Source: Bradyrhizobium sp. AZCC 1719 (GTDB taxonomy: Bacteria; Pseudomonadota; Alphaproteobacteria; Rhizobiales; Xanthobacteraceae). Taken from it: DNA of 64,000 nt. Below are positions 8,884-19,312 of this stretch, in pieces. Both the position numbers and the translations under genes were made by a program. Where the stretch lies: assembly GCF_036924525.1 (NCBI RefSeq), contig NZ_JAZHRU010000001.1:5671001-5735000 (forward strand), in the 5' to 3' direction. The notes under the pieces were generated by a model, which was not told the origin of the DNA, did not search any database, and was given only the letters and a program-made list of their open reading frames with translations. The stretch's first letter is position 1; each line of letters opens with the position of its first letter.

Positions 8884-10380
<1,497 letters not shown>

Positions 10381-10457
10381 TCCATCCTCCGCTCGCGGTT
10401 TCAAGGACCGCGGTGGAACAATTGCAAATCAGTGACGAAGCGTTCCGGCGAAACGGA

Positions 10458-10473
10458 CTTAGAACGTTTCAAG
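10458..10473. promoter_or_regulatory. Palindrome upstream of sufB, possible Irr/iron-responsive box
   Basis: CTTAGAACGTTTCAAG reads nearly the same on both strands (12 of 16 positions) and overlaps the stop codon of the upstream desulfurase gene, about 80 bases before sufB. It resembles the TTAGAA...TTCTAA type of Irr box known from Rhizobiales, with imperfect right arm. Iron control of suf operons in this group is known, but assigning this particular site is inference. Confidence 0.35.
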
Positions 10474-11623
10474 CCGTGTTTCGTCGCCCTCTAAGTAAGG
10501 CATCGGCAAGCTTTCGCCAAGCCTCAAGGACCAAATCAATGTCTGTCTCCGTGGTAGACCAGCCCAGACTGAGCCGCACCGCTCCCTGCGCCAGTTCCCC
10601 GCTGAACCCCATGGCGGCCAGAACGTGGGACGGCTGCACCTTGCCAGAGGAACAGGCGGAACCGGATGATACCGAAATACCGCTGAGATCGAAGCTGATC
10701 ACCGCCGTTTCGGCTCGAAGCCCGGGAACGGTAAACAGCGTCGTATTGGGCAGACGCGGCGAATCCTCTGAAAACACAATAATTTCAGGTGTTTGGTTCA
10801 GCCCCTTCTCAAGGCGCTCACGCAGGCCCTGCTGCCGGATGGCACTAGCAGGCAGCTCCGCCATGGCCGCCTTGGTCGCAGCGCCGAAGGCAGCAATACC
10901 AGCGACATTTTCGGTTCCCGCCCGGCGGCCCAGCTCCTGCCCGCCGCCGCGGAGCAGCGGCTCCAGTCCCTGCACCTCTTCGGCCAAGACCAGCGCCCCC
11001 GCGCCCTTGGGACCGCCAATCTTGTGTGCAGACAACGTGATCAGATCGGCGCGTATCGATCTGATATCGAACGGTATTTTACCAAATGCCTGAATCGCAT
11101 CGACATGCAGCAGCCCGCCCGCTTCATGCACGATGTCAGCGACTTCGCCGACCGGTTGAATGGCGCCGGTCTCGTTGTTGGCCAGCATCACCGACACCAG
11201 CGCCGGCGGCCCTTCGGCAAGCAACGCACGCAGGTGGGTGAGGTCGACCAAGCCGGCACCCGAGACCTTAATGGCCGCGATCGTGTCCGCCGGAAACCGT
11301 CCGCCCGATAGCACCGACGGGTGTTCGATGGCCGACACCACCAGTCGCTGGACCGGCGAGCCCGTGCCCCGGCGCAATCCCGGCGCCAGCGCCATGGCAT
11401 TGGCTTCGGTGCCGCCGGAAGCAAACACCACGTCCTGCGGACGGGCGCCGACGGCCGCCGCGACCGCAGCCCGTGCGTCCTCGACCAGCCGGCGTGCCTG
11501 ACGCCCTTCGGCATGCACCGAGGACGGATTGCCAGCCAGATCCCACGCGGCCGCCATCGCCTGCCTTGCCTCGGGGCGAAGCGGCGTCGTCGCATTCCAG
11601 TCGAGATAGATCCGGTCGGTCAT
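10469..11623 (-). CDS. Cysteine desulfurase, NifS/IscS-type (second desulfurase of the suf operon)
   Basis: This 384-residue group I PLP desulfurase supplies sulfur from cysteine. Lys201 in SAHKIGGPKGAG is the PLP lysine, and Cys324 lies in the long flexible loop SSGSACSSGK typical of NifS/IscS enzymes, unlike the short SufS loop downstream. It heads the suf cluster, an arrangement described in Rhizobiales as sufS2-sufBCD-sufS1. Having both types in one operon suggests either a SufE-independent sulfur route or supply to other acceptors. No rrf2/iscR gene is adjacent in the window. Confidence 0.93.
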   Translation of the reverse strand: MTDRIYLDWNATTPLRPEARQAMAAAWDLAGNPSSVHAEGRQARRLVEDARAAVAAAVGARPQDVVFASGGTEANAMALAPGLRRGTGSPVQRLVVSAIEHPSVLSGGRFPADTIAAIKVSGAGLVDLTHLRALLAEGPPALVSVMLANNETGAIQPVGEVADIVHEAGGLLHVDAIQAFGKIPFDIRSIRADLITLSAHKIGGPKGAGALVLAEEVQGLEPLLRGGGQELGRRAGTENVAGIAAFGAATKAAMAELPASAIRQQGLRERLEKGLNQTPEIIVFSEDSPRLPNTTLFTVPGLRAETAVISFDLSGISVSSGSACSSGKVQPSHVLAAMGFSGELAQGAVRLSLGWSTTETDIDLVLEAWRKLADALLRGRRNTA

Positions 11624-11901
11624 GTCTGTATGATATTACCTACACCCTCGGGCGGCCAGCGCGAGGCAGGCCCAGTGCCTGCGCAAAGCGCCTTATGGCA
11701 ATTGGGGATCGTGCCGTCTCGTACAATCGCAGGCTAACGCCTTGCGCAGCCTTCTAGATGTTCAAGATGCTTGCTTTTTGCCCCTCGCCTCATGCTAGAA
11801 GGCCGCAACCAGTTCACGGGAGCGCCCGTTCGCGCATCGCCCAACGACGCATGATCACATTCTTTTCCGCCCGGATCACGTCCGTTGTCTAGGGATCATC
11901 A

Positions 11902-12549
11902 ATGCCTGAAGTAATTTTCACCGGCCCCGCAGGCCGCCTCGAAGGCCGTTATCATCCGGCCAAGCAGAAGAACGCGCCGATCGCGATGATCCTGCACCCG
12001 CATCCGCAGTTCCACGGCACGATGAATCACCAGATCGTCTACCAGTGCTATTACGCGTTTGCGCATCGCGGCTTCTCGGTGTTGCGTTTCAATTTCCGCG
12101 GCGTCGGCCGCAGCCAGGGCTCGTTCGATCATGGCACCGGCGAGCTCTCGGACGCGGCCTCCGCGCTCGACTGGGCGCAGACCATCAATCCCGAGGCGCG
12201 CGCCTGCTGGGTCGCGGGCTTTTCGTTCGGCGCCTGGATCGGCATGCAGCTCTTGATGCGCCGGCCCGAGGTTGAAGGTTTTATTTCGATCGCGCCGCCC
12301 GCCAATCTCTACGACTTCTCGTTCCTCGCGCCCTGCCCGTCGTCGGGCCTGATCGTGCACGGCGAGAAGGACGCGGTGGTGCCGCCAAAGGACGTCAACA
12401 CGCTGGTCGAGAAGTTGAAGACGCAAAAAGGCATCGTGATCGATCAGCAGATCATCCCGGGCGCCAATCACTTCTTCGACGGCAAGCTCGAGCCGCTGAT
12501 GGAGACGGTGACCGGCTATCTCGACATGCGGCTCGCCAACGTCCGCTGA
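11902..12549 (+). CDS. Alpha/beta hydrolase (COG2945-like)
   Basis: This is a 215-residue cytoplasmic alpha/beta hydrolase. The nucleophile elbow is GFSFGAW with Ser108, the acid is probably Asp157 (HGEKDAVVP), and the base is His190 (GANHFF). There is an HPHPQFHGTMNH oxyanion-side motif near residues 32-43. The family is common in Proteobacteria and includes uncharacterised dienelactone-hydrolase-like esterases, and the substrate is unknown. The gene is divergent from the suf operon across 278 bases. That gap holds a 9-bp inverted pair (11749-11757 and 11795-11803). Confidence 0.87.
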   Translation: MPEVIFTGPAGRLEGRYHPAKQKNAPIAMILHPHPQFHGTMNHQIVYQCYYAFAHRGFSVLRFNFRGVGRSQGSFDHGTGELSDAASALDWAQTINPEARACWVAGFSFGAWIGMQLLMRRPEVEGFISIAPPANLYDFSFLAPCPSSGLIVHGEKDAVVPPKDVNTLVEKLKTQKGIVIDQQIIPGANHFFDGKLEPLMETVTGYLDMRLANVR

Positions 12550-12567
12550 GCGACAATCGGGCAGCTA

Positions 12568-12687
12568 CGTAGGACGGGTTGAGCCCTTCGCGAAACCCAT
12601 CAATCGCACGCCGCGGCGTTGATGGGTATCGCGGAGTTTATCATCGGGCCGGCCGAAGGCCGGACCCGTTGGCTCCACCCATCCACG
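12568..12687. repeat. Nested palindromic intergenic repeat
   Basis: The outer arms are CGTAGGACGGGTTGAGCC and GGCTCCACCCATCC. The inner arms ACCCATCAA (12595-12603) and TTGATGGGT (12619-12627) are perfectly inverted, so it can fold as a cruciform or branched RNA hairpin. It sits between the convergent hydrolase and GST genes and may end transcription from both sides. It resembles a degenerate member of a repeat family I recall as frequent in Bradyrhizobium. Confidence 0.7.
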
Positions 12688-12699
12688 ATCATGCCGGTC

Positions 12700-13380
12700 T
12701 CACGCCGCCAGCTTCAGCATGTGGGCGTTATGGCGCACCAGGAACGCGTGCAGCAATTGCGGATAGTCGGGACCCACCGCCGTGCGTACGCTCGGCCGCT
12801 TCGCCAGTGCCTCTCGCCATGCGCGGACCTTCGGCGTGTCGGCAAAGACCGAGAGATCGATCAACTCATCAAACACGTCGAAGTAACGGAAGATCGGCGC
12901 GAAGACCGCGTCCACCAGGCTGAAATTTTTGCCGGCAAAGAACGGCCCGCTAGCCAGCGCCTCCTCGACGCGCGCGAATTTTTCGGCGACCGCCTGCCGT
13001 TTGCTCTCGAAGATTGCAGGATCACCCGTCGTCTCCAGGCCCCAGAGCTCGCTCAGAATGGTCGACCCGAACTCCATCCAGGCGCGATGCTGCGCGCGCT
13101 GGAGCGCATCCCGCGGATGCAGCTTGGCGCCGCCTTGGGTGTCCTCAATGTATTCGCAAATCACGTTGCTCTCGAACAGCGCGACCTCCTTGCCGTCGTC
13201 GCCGGTCACGACCAGCACCGGCACCTTGCCGAGCGGCGATATCTTCAAGAACCAGTCCGGCTTGTTGGCGAGATCGATGTCGACCCGCTCGAACGGAATG
13301 TCCTTTTCGTTCAGCGCGATCACGGCGCGCTGCACATAGGGACAAAGCTTGTGGCTGATCAAAGTGAGTTTCTGCGCCAT
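12700..13380 (-). CDS. Glutathione S-transferase family protein
   Basis: This is a 226-residue GST. The N-terminal thioredoxin-fold half has HKLCPYVQRA, where Cys13 replaces the usual Ser/Tyr as in omega- or beta-like and glutaredoxin-like GSTs, and the cis-Pro motif GKVPVLV. The glutathione-contact segment is LFESNVICEYIED. The helical C-terminal domain starts near residue 90 with FAGKNFSLVDAVFAP. Expected activity is thiol transfer or dehalogenation/conjugation with glutathione, and the substrate is unknown. It is transcribed alone. Confidence 0.88.
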   Translation of the reverse strand: MAQKLTLISHKLCPYVQRAVIALNEKDIPFERVDIDLANKPDWFLKISPLGKVPVLVVTGDDGKEVALFESNVICEYIEDTQGGAKLHPRDALQRAQHRAWMEFGSTILSELWGLETTGDPAIFESKRQAVAEKFARVEEALASGPFFAGKNFSLVDAVFAPIFRYFDVFDELIDLSVFADTPKVRAWREALAKRPSVRTAVGPDYPQLLHAFLVRHNAHMLKLAA

Positions 13381-13498
13381 GACGACCTCCCAACGCGAAG
13401 GCCGCCAGCCTCCGCTCCATGCATCTGCATCTAAATTAGATGCGTGTGCATGCAGCCGTCAAGGTCGATGCAATTGCATCAACATATCTTGAACCGCA

Positions 13499-14599
13499 TC
13501 ACGGTCGCGCGATGATGCCGCCGGTCATCGGGAGCGGCACCCCTGTCGTGGCGGGGTAGCTCAGCGGCAGGCCTTTCAGGCCTCGCGCCGCCAGAAATCC
13601 GAAAGCCTGCGCCTCGATGGAGTCGGAGGCCCAGCCCAGGCTGTCCGCCGCCCGGACGGTCGCAGGCGCCAGACACTCACGCAGCATCCGCAGCATAGTC
13701 AGGTTGCGGGCGCCGCCGCCGGCCACGATCCAGTTCTTGGGTTCCTTCGGCAGCAACGGCACCACCCGGGCGATCGCAGCGACGGTAAAGGCGGTCAGCG
13801 TCGCCGCGCCATCCTCGGGCGCCATATCGCCGAGCTTCAGCCCCGCAAAATCGTTGCGATCGAGCGATTTCGGCGGGGGCAGCGAAAAGAACGGCATCTC
13901 CAGCGCACGGTTGATCCACGCCGCATCGACCCTACCCAACGCGGCGGTGCGGCCCTCGGTATCGAAGCGCTGGTTCATGCGGCGGAACATGTGGTCGTCG
14001 AGCAGCGCGTTGCCCGGCCCGGTATCGCAGGCGATCAGCGTGTCGCCGTCGATATAGGTGATATTGGCGACCCCGCCGATATTGACCACGACGGTCGGCC
14101 CCTCCCACTCCAGCGATTGGGCGAGCGCGCGGTGATAGACCGGCACAAAGGGCGCCCCCTGCCCGCCGGCTTCGACATCGGCAGCCCGGAAATCGTACAT
14201 GACCGGAATGTGGATCGTCCTGGCGAGCGTCAGCGCGTCGCCGATCTGGACCGTCAGTTTTTTCTCGGGCCGGTGCAGCACGGTCTGGCCGTGAAAGCCG
14301 ACAATGTCGATGTCATCGAAGCGCATCCGGTGTTGCGCGGTAAAGGCGGCCACCGCCTCGGCATGCGCTGATGTGACGACCCGCTCGGCCTCGCGCAGGC
14401 AACCGGGCCGCGCCGTGCGATCGACCAAGTCGGCGGCCTCATACAGCGCCTGCCGCAACAGGCCGCGCTCCGTATCGGTATAGGGGCGGTATCCGGACGG
14501 TCCGAGCGCGTTCACCCGGCGGCCGTCGGTTTCGATCAAAGCGACATCCACCCCGTCGAGCGAGGTGCCACTCATCAAACCTAATGCCGTCAACATCAT
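13499..14599 (-). CDS. anmK: Anhydro-N-acetylmuramic acid kinase
   Basis: This 366-residue sugar kinase of the ASKHA fold converts 1,6-anhydro-MurNAc from peptidoglycan turnover to MurNAc-6-phosphate by simultaneous hydrolysis and phosphorylation. Visible motifs are GLMSGTSLDGVDVAL at the N-terminus, GFHGQTVLHRPE, VNIGGVANITYI, ACDTGPGNALLD and VAGGGARN. Two adjacent ATG codons (14599 and 14596) are possible starts. Longer starts are rejected because the family begins just before LTALGLMSGTS. It is divergent from tyrS, a pairing often seen in Alphaproteobacteria. Confidence 0.95.
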   Translation of the reverse strand: MMLTALGLMSGTSLDGVDVALIETDGRRVNALGPSGYRPYTDTERGLLRQALYEAADLVDRTARPGCLREAERVVTSAHAEAVAAFTAQHRMRFDDIDIVGFHGQTVLHRPEKKLTVQIGDALTLARTIHIPVMYDFRAADVEAGGQGAPFVPVYHRALAQSLEWEGPTVVVNIGGVANITYIDGDTLIACDTGPGNALLDDHMFRRMNQRFDTEGRTAALGRVDAAWINRALEMPFFSLPPPKSLDRNDFAGLKLGDMAPEDGAATLTAFTVAAIARVVPLLPKEPKNWIVAGGGARNLTMLRMLRECLAPATVRAADSLGWASDSIEAQAFGFLAARGLKGLPLSYPATTGVPLPMTGGIIARP

Positions 14600-14776
14600 G
14601 GTCGATTGTGCCTTTGAAACGCCCTGCTCGATACGTCCCGCCGACGACGACCAGCTTGTGCCAAACACGCACATCTTATAATGCCACAGCGCCCGGCCTT
14701 GCGGCAGCCTGTTCCGGCCATGGTTCCGCAGCTGGTTACAATTACAGTGAAAATAGAATGATCAAAGCGCCCGCCC

Positions 14777-16030
14777 ATGACCAAATTTAAATCAGATTTT
14801 CTGAACATTTTGCAGGAGCGCGGCTTCATCCACCAATGCTCCGATTTCGAGGGCCTCGACGCGCTGGCCGCCAAGGGTCAGGCGACCGCCTATGTCGGCT
14901 ACGACTGCACCGCGCCGTCGCTCCATATCGGCAATTACCTCACCATGATGATGCTGCACTGGCTGCAGCAGAGCGGCAACAAGCCGATCACCCTGATGGG
15001 CGGCGGCACCACCATGGTCGGCGACCCCTCCGGCAAGGACGAAACGCGCGCCATCCGCACGATCGAGGAAATCGAGGCCAACAAGGCCTCGATCCGCGGC
15101 GTATTCGCGAAGGTGCTGCGGTATGGCGACGGCCCGAGCGATGCGATCATGCTCGATAATGCCGAATGGCTGACGAAGCTGAACTGGATCGAGATGCTGC
15201 GCGACATCGGCCGGCACTTCTCGGTCAACCGCATGCTGACGATGGATTCGGTCAGGCTCCGGCTTGAGCGCGAGCAGGAGATGAGCTTCATCGAGTTCAA
15301 CTACATGGTCTGCCAGGCCTATGATTTCGTCGAGCTGGCGCGGCGCACCGGCTGCCGGCTGCAGATGGGCGGCTCCGATCAATGGGGCAACATCGTCAAC
15401 GGCGTCGATCTCGGCCGCCGCATGGGGACGGCGCAATTGTTCGCGCTGACCACGCCGCTGCTCACGACCGCGTCGGGCGCCAAGATGGGCAAGACCGCGC
15501 AAGGCGCGGTGTGGCTCAATGCCGACCAGTTCTCGCCTTACGATTTCTGGCAATACTGGCGCAACGCCGAGGACGCCGACGTCGTGAAATTTCTAAAGCT
15601 GTTCACGACCCTGCCGATGAGCGAGATCGAGAAGCTCGCGGCATTGCAGGGCGGCGAGATCAACGAGGCCAAGAAGGTGCTGGCGACGGAGGCGACCGCG
15701 CTGTTGCATGGCCGCGACGCCGCGAACACCGCCGCCGAAACCGCCCGGCAAACGTTCGAGCAAGGCGCGATCGCGGAGAACCTGCCCACGGTGGAGGTTT
15801 CGCGCGGCGAACTCGAGGCCGGCGCGGCCGTGCTGGGGCTATTCGTGAAAGCAGGTCTCGTAACCTCGAATGGCGAGGCACGCCGCCAGATCAAGGGCGG
15901 AGGCTTGCGCGTCAACGATGCCGCCGTGACCGACGAGAAAATGGTGCTGACGCCGTCCAACCTCACCCCGGAAGGCGTCATCAAACTTTCCATGGGGAAG
16001 AAAAAGCACGTGCTGCTCAAGCCGGCCTAG
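14777..16030 (+). CDS. tyrS: Tyrosyl-tRNA synthetase
   Basis: This 417-residue class I aminoacyl-tRNA synthetase charges tRNA-Tyr. The HIGH-type motif is HIGNY at residues 50-54 and the KMSKS-type motif is KMGKT at 236-240. The tyrosine pocket includes [15 protein letters not shown] and [11 protein letters not shown], and a C-terminal S4 RNA-binding domain covers about 350-415. Length and motifs match the bacterial TyrRS group. Confidence 0.97.
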   Translation: MTKFKSDFLNILQERGFIHQCSDFEGLDALAAKGQATAYVGYDCTAPSLHIGNYLTMMMLHWLQQSGNKPITLMGGGTTMVGDPSGKDETRAIRTIEEIEANKASIRGVFAKVLRYGDGPSDAIMLDNAEWLTKLNWIEMLRDIGRHFSVNRMLTMDSVRLRLEREQEMSFIEFNYMVCQAYDFVELARRTGCRLQMGGSDQWGNIVNGVDLGRRMGTAQLFALTTPLLTTASGAKMGKTAQGAVWLNADQFSPYDFWQYWRNAEDADVVKFLKLFTTLPMSEIEKLAALQGGEINEAKKVLATEATALLHGRDAANTAAETARQTFEQGAIAENLPTVEVSRGELEAGAAVLGLFVKAGLVTSNGEARRQIKGGGLRVNDAAVTDEKMVLTPSNLTPEGVIKLSMGKKKHVLLKPA

Positions 16031-16086
16031 AGCGTCGACTCACTAGCGCGCAGCCAAATTCGGATTGATGCGAGTTTGACATAGCA

Positions 16087-16770
16087 TCATTCACGGGAAC
16101 GCATATGCCAAAGCCATGCCGTGAGCCTTGATCTTTGCCTGACCAAGCCATCCTGATTGAAGTGGTGAACACAAAAATGTGCCCATGAATCTTCGAACGC
16201 CATTTCCATGTCACCTGTGACCGACGTGGTACCCAGCCCGATTTCTGCGTAGGTAAACTCGAAACTGCCGCTAGGGCGCGCCAGCGCAATGTGGAATGGT
16301 TGACCGGTAAACTCGTTGATCTTCGGCCTGCCTGTGCTCCGCATGACGCCGGGTATCTCTACCCTCGCGGTTCTGAGTTCCAAGTCCGCATCAAGATCAA
16401 TCGGCAGGAACAACGTCTCGCAAAATTCTGAGCATGTGGACGCGAATACGGAGAAAAAATTACTCAGTGGTTCGCATGCCTCGCCTGAGATGATCGTTTC
16501 AAGCGCGATCCGTTGAGCTTCATCCGCACGTTCGTCGATAACGATCTGGCGCCGGCCGTTTCCGTCCTTGATTTCGCCAGGCCACATGTACAGCGCCGCC
16601 CAGTTCAGGCCTGAGAGCGACGTATCGTTGAAGTGGCCTTCGATGACGGCGCCGACGAAGGCCGACTGACAATAGCCGCGGGTACTCGGCAGGTTGAACT
16701 GGCAACCACAATTCATAGCGCAATTGCAGTTATCATAAGTCTCGCTCTTGAATAGCCATTGATCAGCCAT
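16087..16770 (-). CDS. DUF1326 domain protein with N-terminal Cys cluster
   Basis: This 227-residue protein matches DUF1326: ETYDNCNCAMNCGCQF at the N-terminus gives Cys15, 17, 21 and 23, followed by GYCQSAF and LSGLNWAALYMWPGEI. The Cys pattern looks able to bind a metal, but no function is established. It follows the MBL-fold gene by 50 bases on the same strand, so both are probably one operon. ATG 16770 has GGGAGG upstream and is preferred to a TTG 54 bases earlier that overlaps the previous gene. Codon use looks slightly less GC-biased than the neighbours. Confidence 0.82.
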   Translation of the reverse strand: MADQWLFKSETYDNCNCAMNCGCQFNLPSTRGYCQSAFVGAVIEGHFNDTSLSGLNWAALYMWPGEIKDGNGRRQIVIDERADEAQRIALETIISGEACEPLSNFFSVFASTCSEFCETLFLPIDLDADLELRTARVEIPGVMRSTGRPKINEFTGQPFHIALARPSGSFEFTYAEIGLGTTSVTGDMEMAFEDSWAHFCVHHFNQDGLVRQRSRLTAWLWHMRSRE

Positions 16771-16820
16771 CTCACTGCGCCTCCCGGAAGCGATAAGGCT
16801 CAACTCGACTTGCGCGAACT

Positions 16821-17786
16821 TCAAGTTGGAACGAAGCGATAGGCGCCACCCTTGCGCTCGACGAAGCCGGTGCCGGGGAACGGCAGGTGAGCGCCGATCA
16901 GCCGGCGCTTGTCAACGACGAGGCGATCAAGCAGGCGCAGGCGGGTCGAGATGCCGCGATCGGGTTCATGGTCGACTGGCACCGGCCACGACGGATGCTG
17001 GAAAGAGATCACAGCGTGCGTAAGTGCGTCCGCAACGACGACGAGACCATCCCCACCGGCGATTTCGACCGCGATGTGGCCCTGCGTATGCCCTGGCGTA
17101 TCGATGACCCGCACGCCACTGACAATCTCATCGCCATCCCGTACCGTCCTCATCTTGTCCTTGACGTGCGAGAAATGTTTCTTGGCGCCATTGATGATGC
17201 GATCGCTGGTTGCCAAGACTGCCGGCAACCTTCGCATCACATCCGGGTCGGCCCAAAGGTTCCATTCGACGGTCGAAACGAAGTAGCTCGCATTCGGATA
17301 AATCGGGTTGTCATTCGCGTCGAGGATGCCCCAGAGGTGGTCGGGATGGCCGTGGGTCAGGACGATTTTGGTCACGGCTGCCGGTGGAATGCCTGCAGCG
17401 TTGAGGTTCTCCGCAAGCTTTCCCGCCGTGGGCTGGTGGCGTGGGCCGGTGCCCGTGTCGACCAGGACCACATCGGACTGGCTACGGATCACCGCGACGG
17501 TGTTCACGAGCTGGAGCTTTTCGCCGGTTTGTCCGGCTGCGTTCAGGGCGGCTTCGCGCTCGGCGGGCGGAGAGTCCGGCATCACCAGGAAGCCCGCTGG
17601 AAGGAAGAAATGGCCGTCGCTTACGACCAGCGCCTCGAGGCTACCCGATTTGTGGACTGGTACCGTACGGACGGCTGCCCTTGTCGGTCGCAACGAAGAT
17701 ACGCACGCAGCCGCGGCCAGAGCCGCTGCAGCCGATTCACCCAGAAATTGGCGTCTAGCTATTCTGTGAACATGCCCTGCAGTCAC
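16821..17786 (-). CDS. Tat-exported MBL-fold metallohydrolase
   Basis: This is a 321-residue metallo-beta-lactamase-fold enzyme. The N-terminus has a twin-arginine signal (RRQFLG followed by an Ala-rich stretch, cleavage near residue 38), so it is folded in the cytoplasm and exported to the periplasm. The dinuclear metal site is intact: His145, His147, Asp149 and His150 in THGHPDH, then DTPGHTQGH, VVADALTH and GAHLPFPG. It resembles lactonase or alkylsulfatase-like periplasmic MBL proteins rather than beta-lactamases. The GTG start has a strong AAGGAGG. A divergent AraC-family gene is the likely regulator. Confidence 0.9.
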   Translation of the reverse strand: MTAGHVHRIARRQFLGESAAAALAAAACVSSLRPTRAAVRTVPVHKSGSLEALVVSDGHFFLPAGFLVMPDSPPAEREAALNAAGQTGEKLQLVNTVAVIRSQSDVVLVDTGTGPRHQPTAGKLAENLNAAGIPPAAVTKIVLTHGHPDHLWGILDANDNPIYPNASYFVSTVEWNLWADPDVMRRLPAVLATSDRIINGAKKHFSHVKDKMRTVRDGDEIVSGVRVIDTPGHTQGHIAVEIAGGDGLVVVADALTHAVISFQHPSWPVPVDHEPDRGISTRLRLLDRLVVDKRRLIGAHLPFPGTGFVERKGGAYRFVPT

Positions 17787-17811
17787 GACGCTTCCCTCCT
17801 TGATGGGCCAC

Positions 17812-17823
17812 CCTATCGATAGG
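17812..17823. promoter_or_regulatory. Perfect 12-bp palindrome in MBL/AraC divergent promoter region
   Basis: CCTATCGATAGG lies 26 bases upstream of the MBL-fold start codon, within the 253-base divergent region shared with the AraC-type gene. The position fits an operator, but a palindrome of this length may also arise by chance. Confidence 0.3.
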
Positions 17824-18039
17824 CACAGCCCCGTTGGGCGCGAAGCTTAACTGGCGCATTTGGGTGCCAGATATCCGATTGCCGCGAGGGCTTATCCGGA
17901 AAGCGCGTAAAACGTGGAAATCGCCTACGGGAACCGCCAGTGATCACTATCCAGAAACTGCAAGAATGATCGGAACATTTCCGGCTCCGGTGCCCATGCC
18001 TCGGTATGCGTGATATGCTCGATCAATACGGAGGCGAGC

Positions 18040-19050
18040 ATGCAGCTTGGCACAGCGCCGCTTCTGGAGCAGTTGCCCATCTTCCACAGCCGCAATGTGG
18101 AAGAGACCGGTGCATTCCTGCGCGCGAAAGGCTACCGCTTCGACATCGCAGGGCTGCAGGCCCGCCAGCTCGATGCGCGCCTCAATGGCGTTTACATGCC
18201 GGGCCTCTACATGGGTTACGTGCAATACGGCGGCGCATCGGTTGTCCTGTCTCCGAGCCCCGCCCGCACCGACACCTGGATCCACCTGCCGCTTCGCGGG
18301 CAGCTTGAAGCCACCATTGGCCGTGACAGCATCGTTTGCAATCCGAACCTTGCCACGATCATCTCGCCGATGCGCGAGAGTTGTCGGCTGGTATCGGAGG
18401 CCGATAGCAGCCGCATCCAACTCTCTCTGACCAAATCCAGCCTTACAGGTCAGCTTGCAGCCCTACTCGGCGAGCTACCAACCGCTCCCCTCGACTTTGC
18501 GCCCACCATCGACCTCGCCGCCGGGTACGGCCGCAGCCTGGCACGCTACGTGCTGATGGCCATAGCGGACCTCGAACAGGCGGGATCGGTGCTCTGGAGC
18601 CCGGCAACAATGAGCCAATTCGAGCAGTTCATTATTACCGCACTGCTGCTGTCGCACCCGCACAATTACAGCAACGCGCTGCGACGCCTCGAGAGGCCGA
18701 TTGCGCCGCGTGACGTGAGGCGAGCGGTCGACTACATCGAAGCCCACCTCGATCAGGCAATCACAGTGGCCGACCTCGCTATGGCGACCGGGGTTGCGGG
18801 CCGAACACTCTTTATGCACTTCAGGAATTTCAAGGGCGTCTCCCCGATGCGCTACCTACGGAACGCCCGCTTGAGGCAAGCTCGCCAAGCCTTGCTGCGG
18901 GCCGATCCGGAAGCGAATGTCACCGAGATTGCCATGAGCACGGGATTCACCCACATGGGCCGGTTCTCGGTCACGTACTGCGCGTACTTTGGGGAAAGTC
19001 CTTCGGAGACGCTGAGAGGTCAGACGCAGCAGCGACGGAAGCAACCGTAG
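18040..19050 (+). CDS. AraC-family transcriptional regulator
   Basis: This is a 336-residue regulator. The N-terminal two thirds is an AraC-binding-domain-2-like (cupin-type) sensor region. The C-terminal part (from about 235) has two helix-turn-helix motifs: ITVADLAMATGVAGRTLFMHFRN and VTEIAMSTGFTHMGRFSVTYCAYFGESPSE. ATG 18040 with GGAGG six bases upstream is chosen over an in-frame ATG 30 bases earlier without a ribosome site. It is divergent from the Tat-MBL/DUF1326 pair, its most likely target. The effector is unknown. Confidence 0.9.
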   Translation: MQLGTAPLLEQLPIFHSRNVEETGAFLRAKGYRFDIAGLQARQLDARLNGVYMPGLYMGYVQYGGASVVLSPSPARTDTWIHLPLRGQLEATIGRDSIVCNPNLATIISPMRESCRLVSEADSSRIQLSLTKSSLTGQLAALLGELPTAPLDFAPTIDLAAGYGRSLARYVLMAIADLEQAGSVLWSPATMSQFEQFIITALLLSHPHNYSNALRRLERPIAPRDVRRAVDYIEAHLDQAITVADLAMATGVAGRTLFMHFRNFKGVSPMRYLRNARLRQARQALLRADPEANVTEIAMSTGFTHMGRFSVTYCAYFGESPSETLRGQTQQRRKQP

Positions 19051-19312
19051 TTTGGGAAGCTCCAGCCAGCAACTACGTTTGCTGTGTTCAGTCGATCCAC
19101 CAAATCGAGTAGCTTCGTGCTGAGGTCCCCTTGTGGCACATCGCGTCATTTCGTTGCGATGCGGAATTTGGTCGCTGCAAGGGCATGACGGACATTGGCC
19201 AAGCCCGCACCAATCGGGTTCGATTTACGAGTACGCGCCCCTTAATCAGGCCTGCATAGGCGCATTCATTTTTGAGGCTTGCGGTATCGGCTGAAACGCG
19301 CTCCCTGCTCGC

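Noticed and set aside
19051..19312. Possible broken gene between the AraC and MFS genes
   Set aside because: Short frames exist on both strands, but none matches a family I recognise and codon bias is poor.
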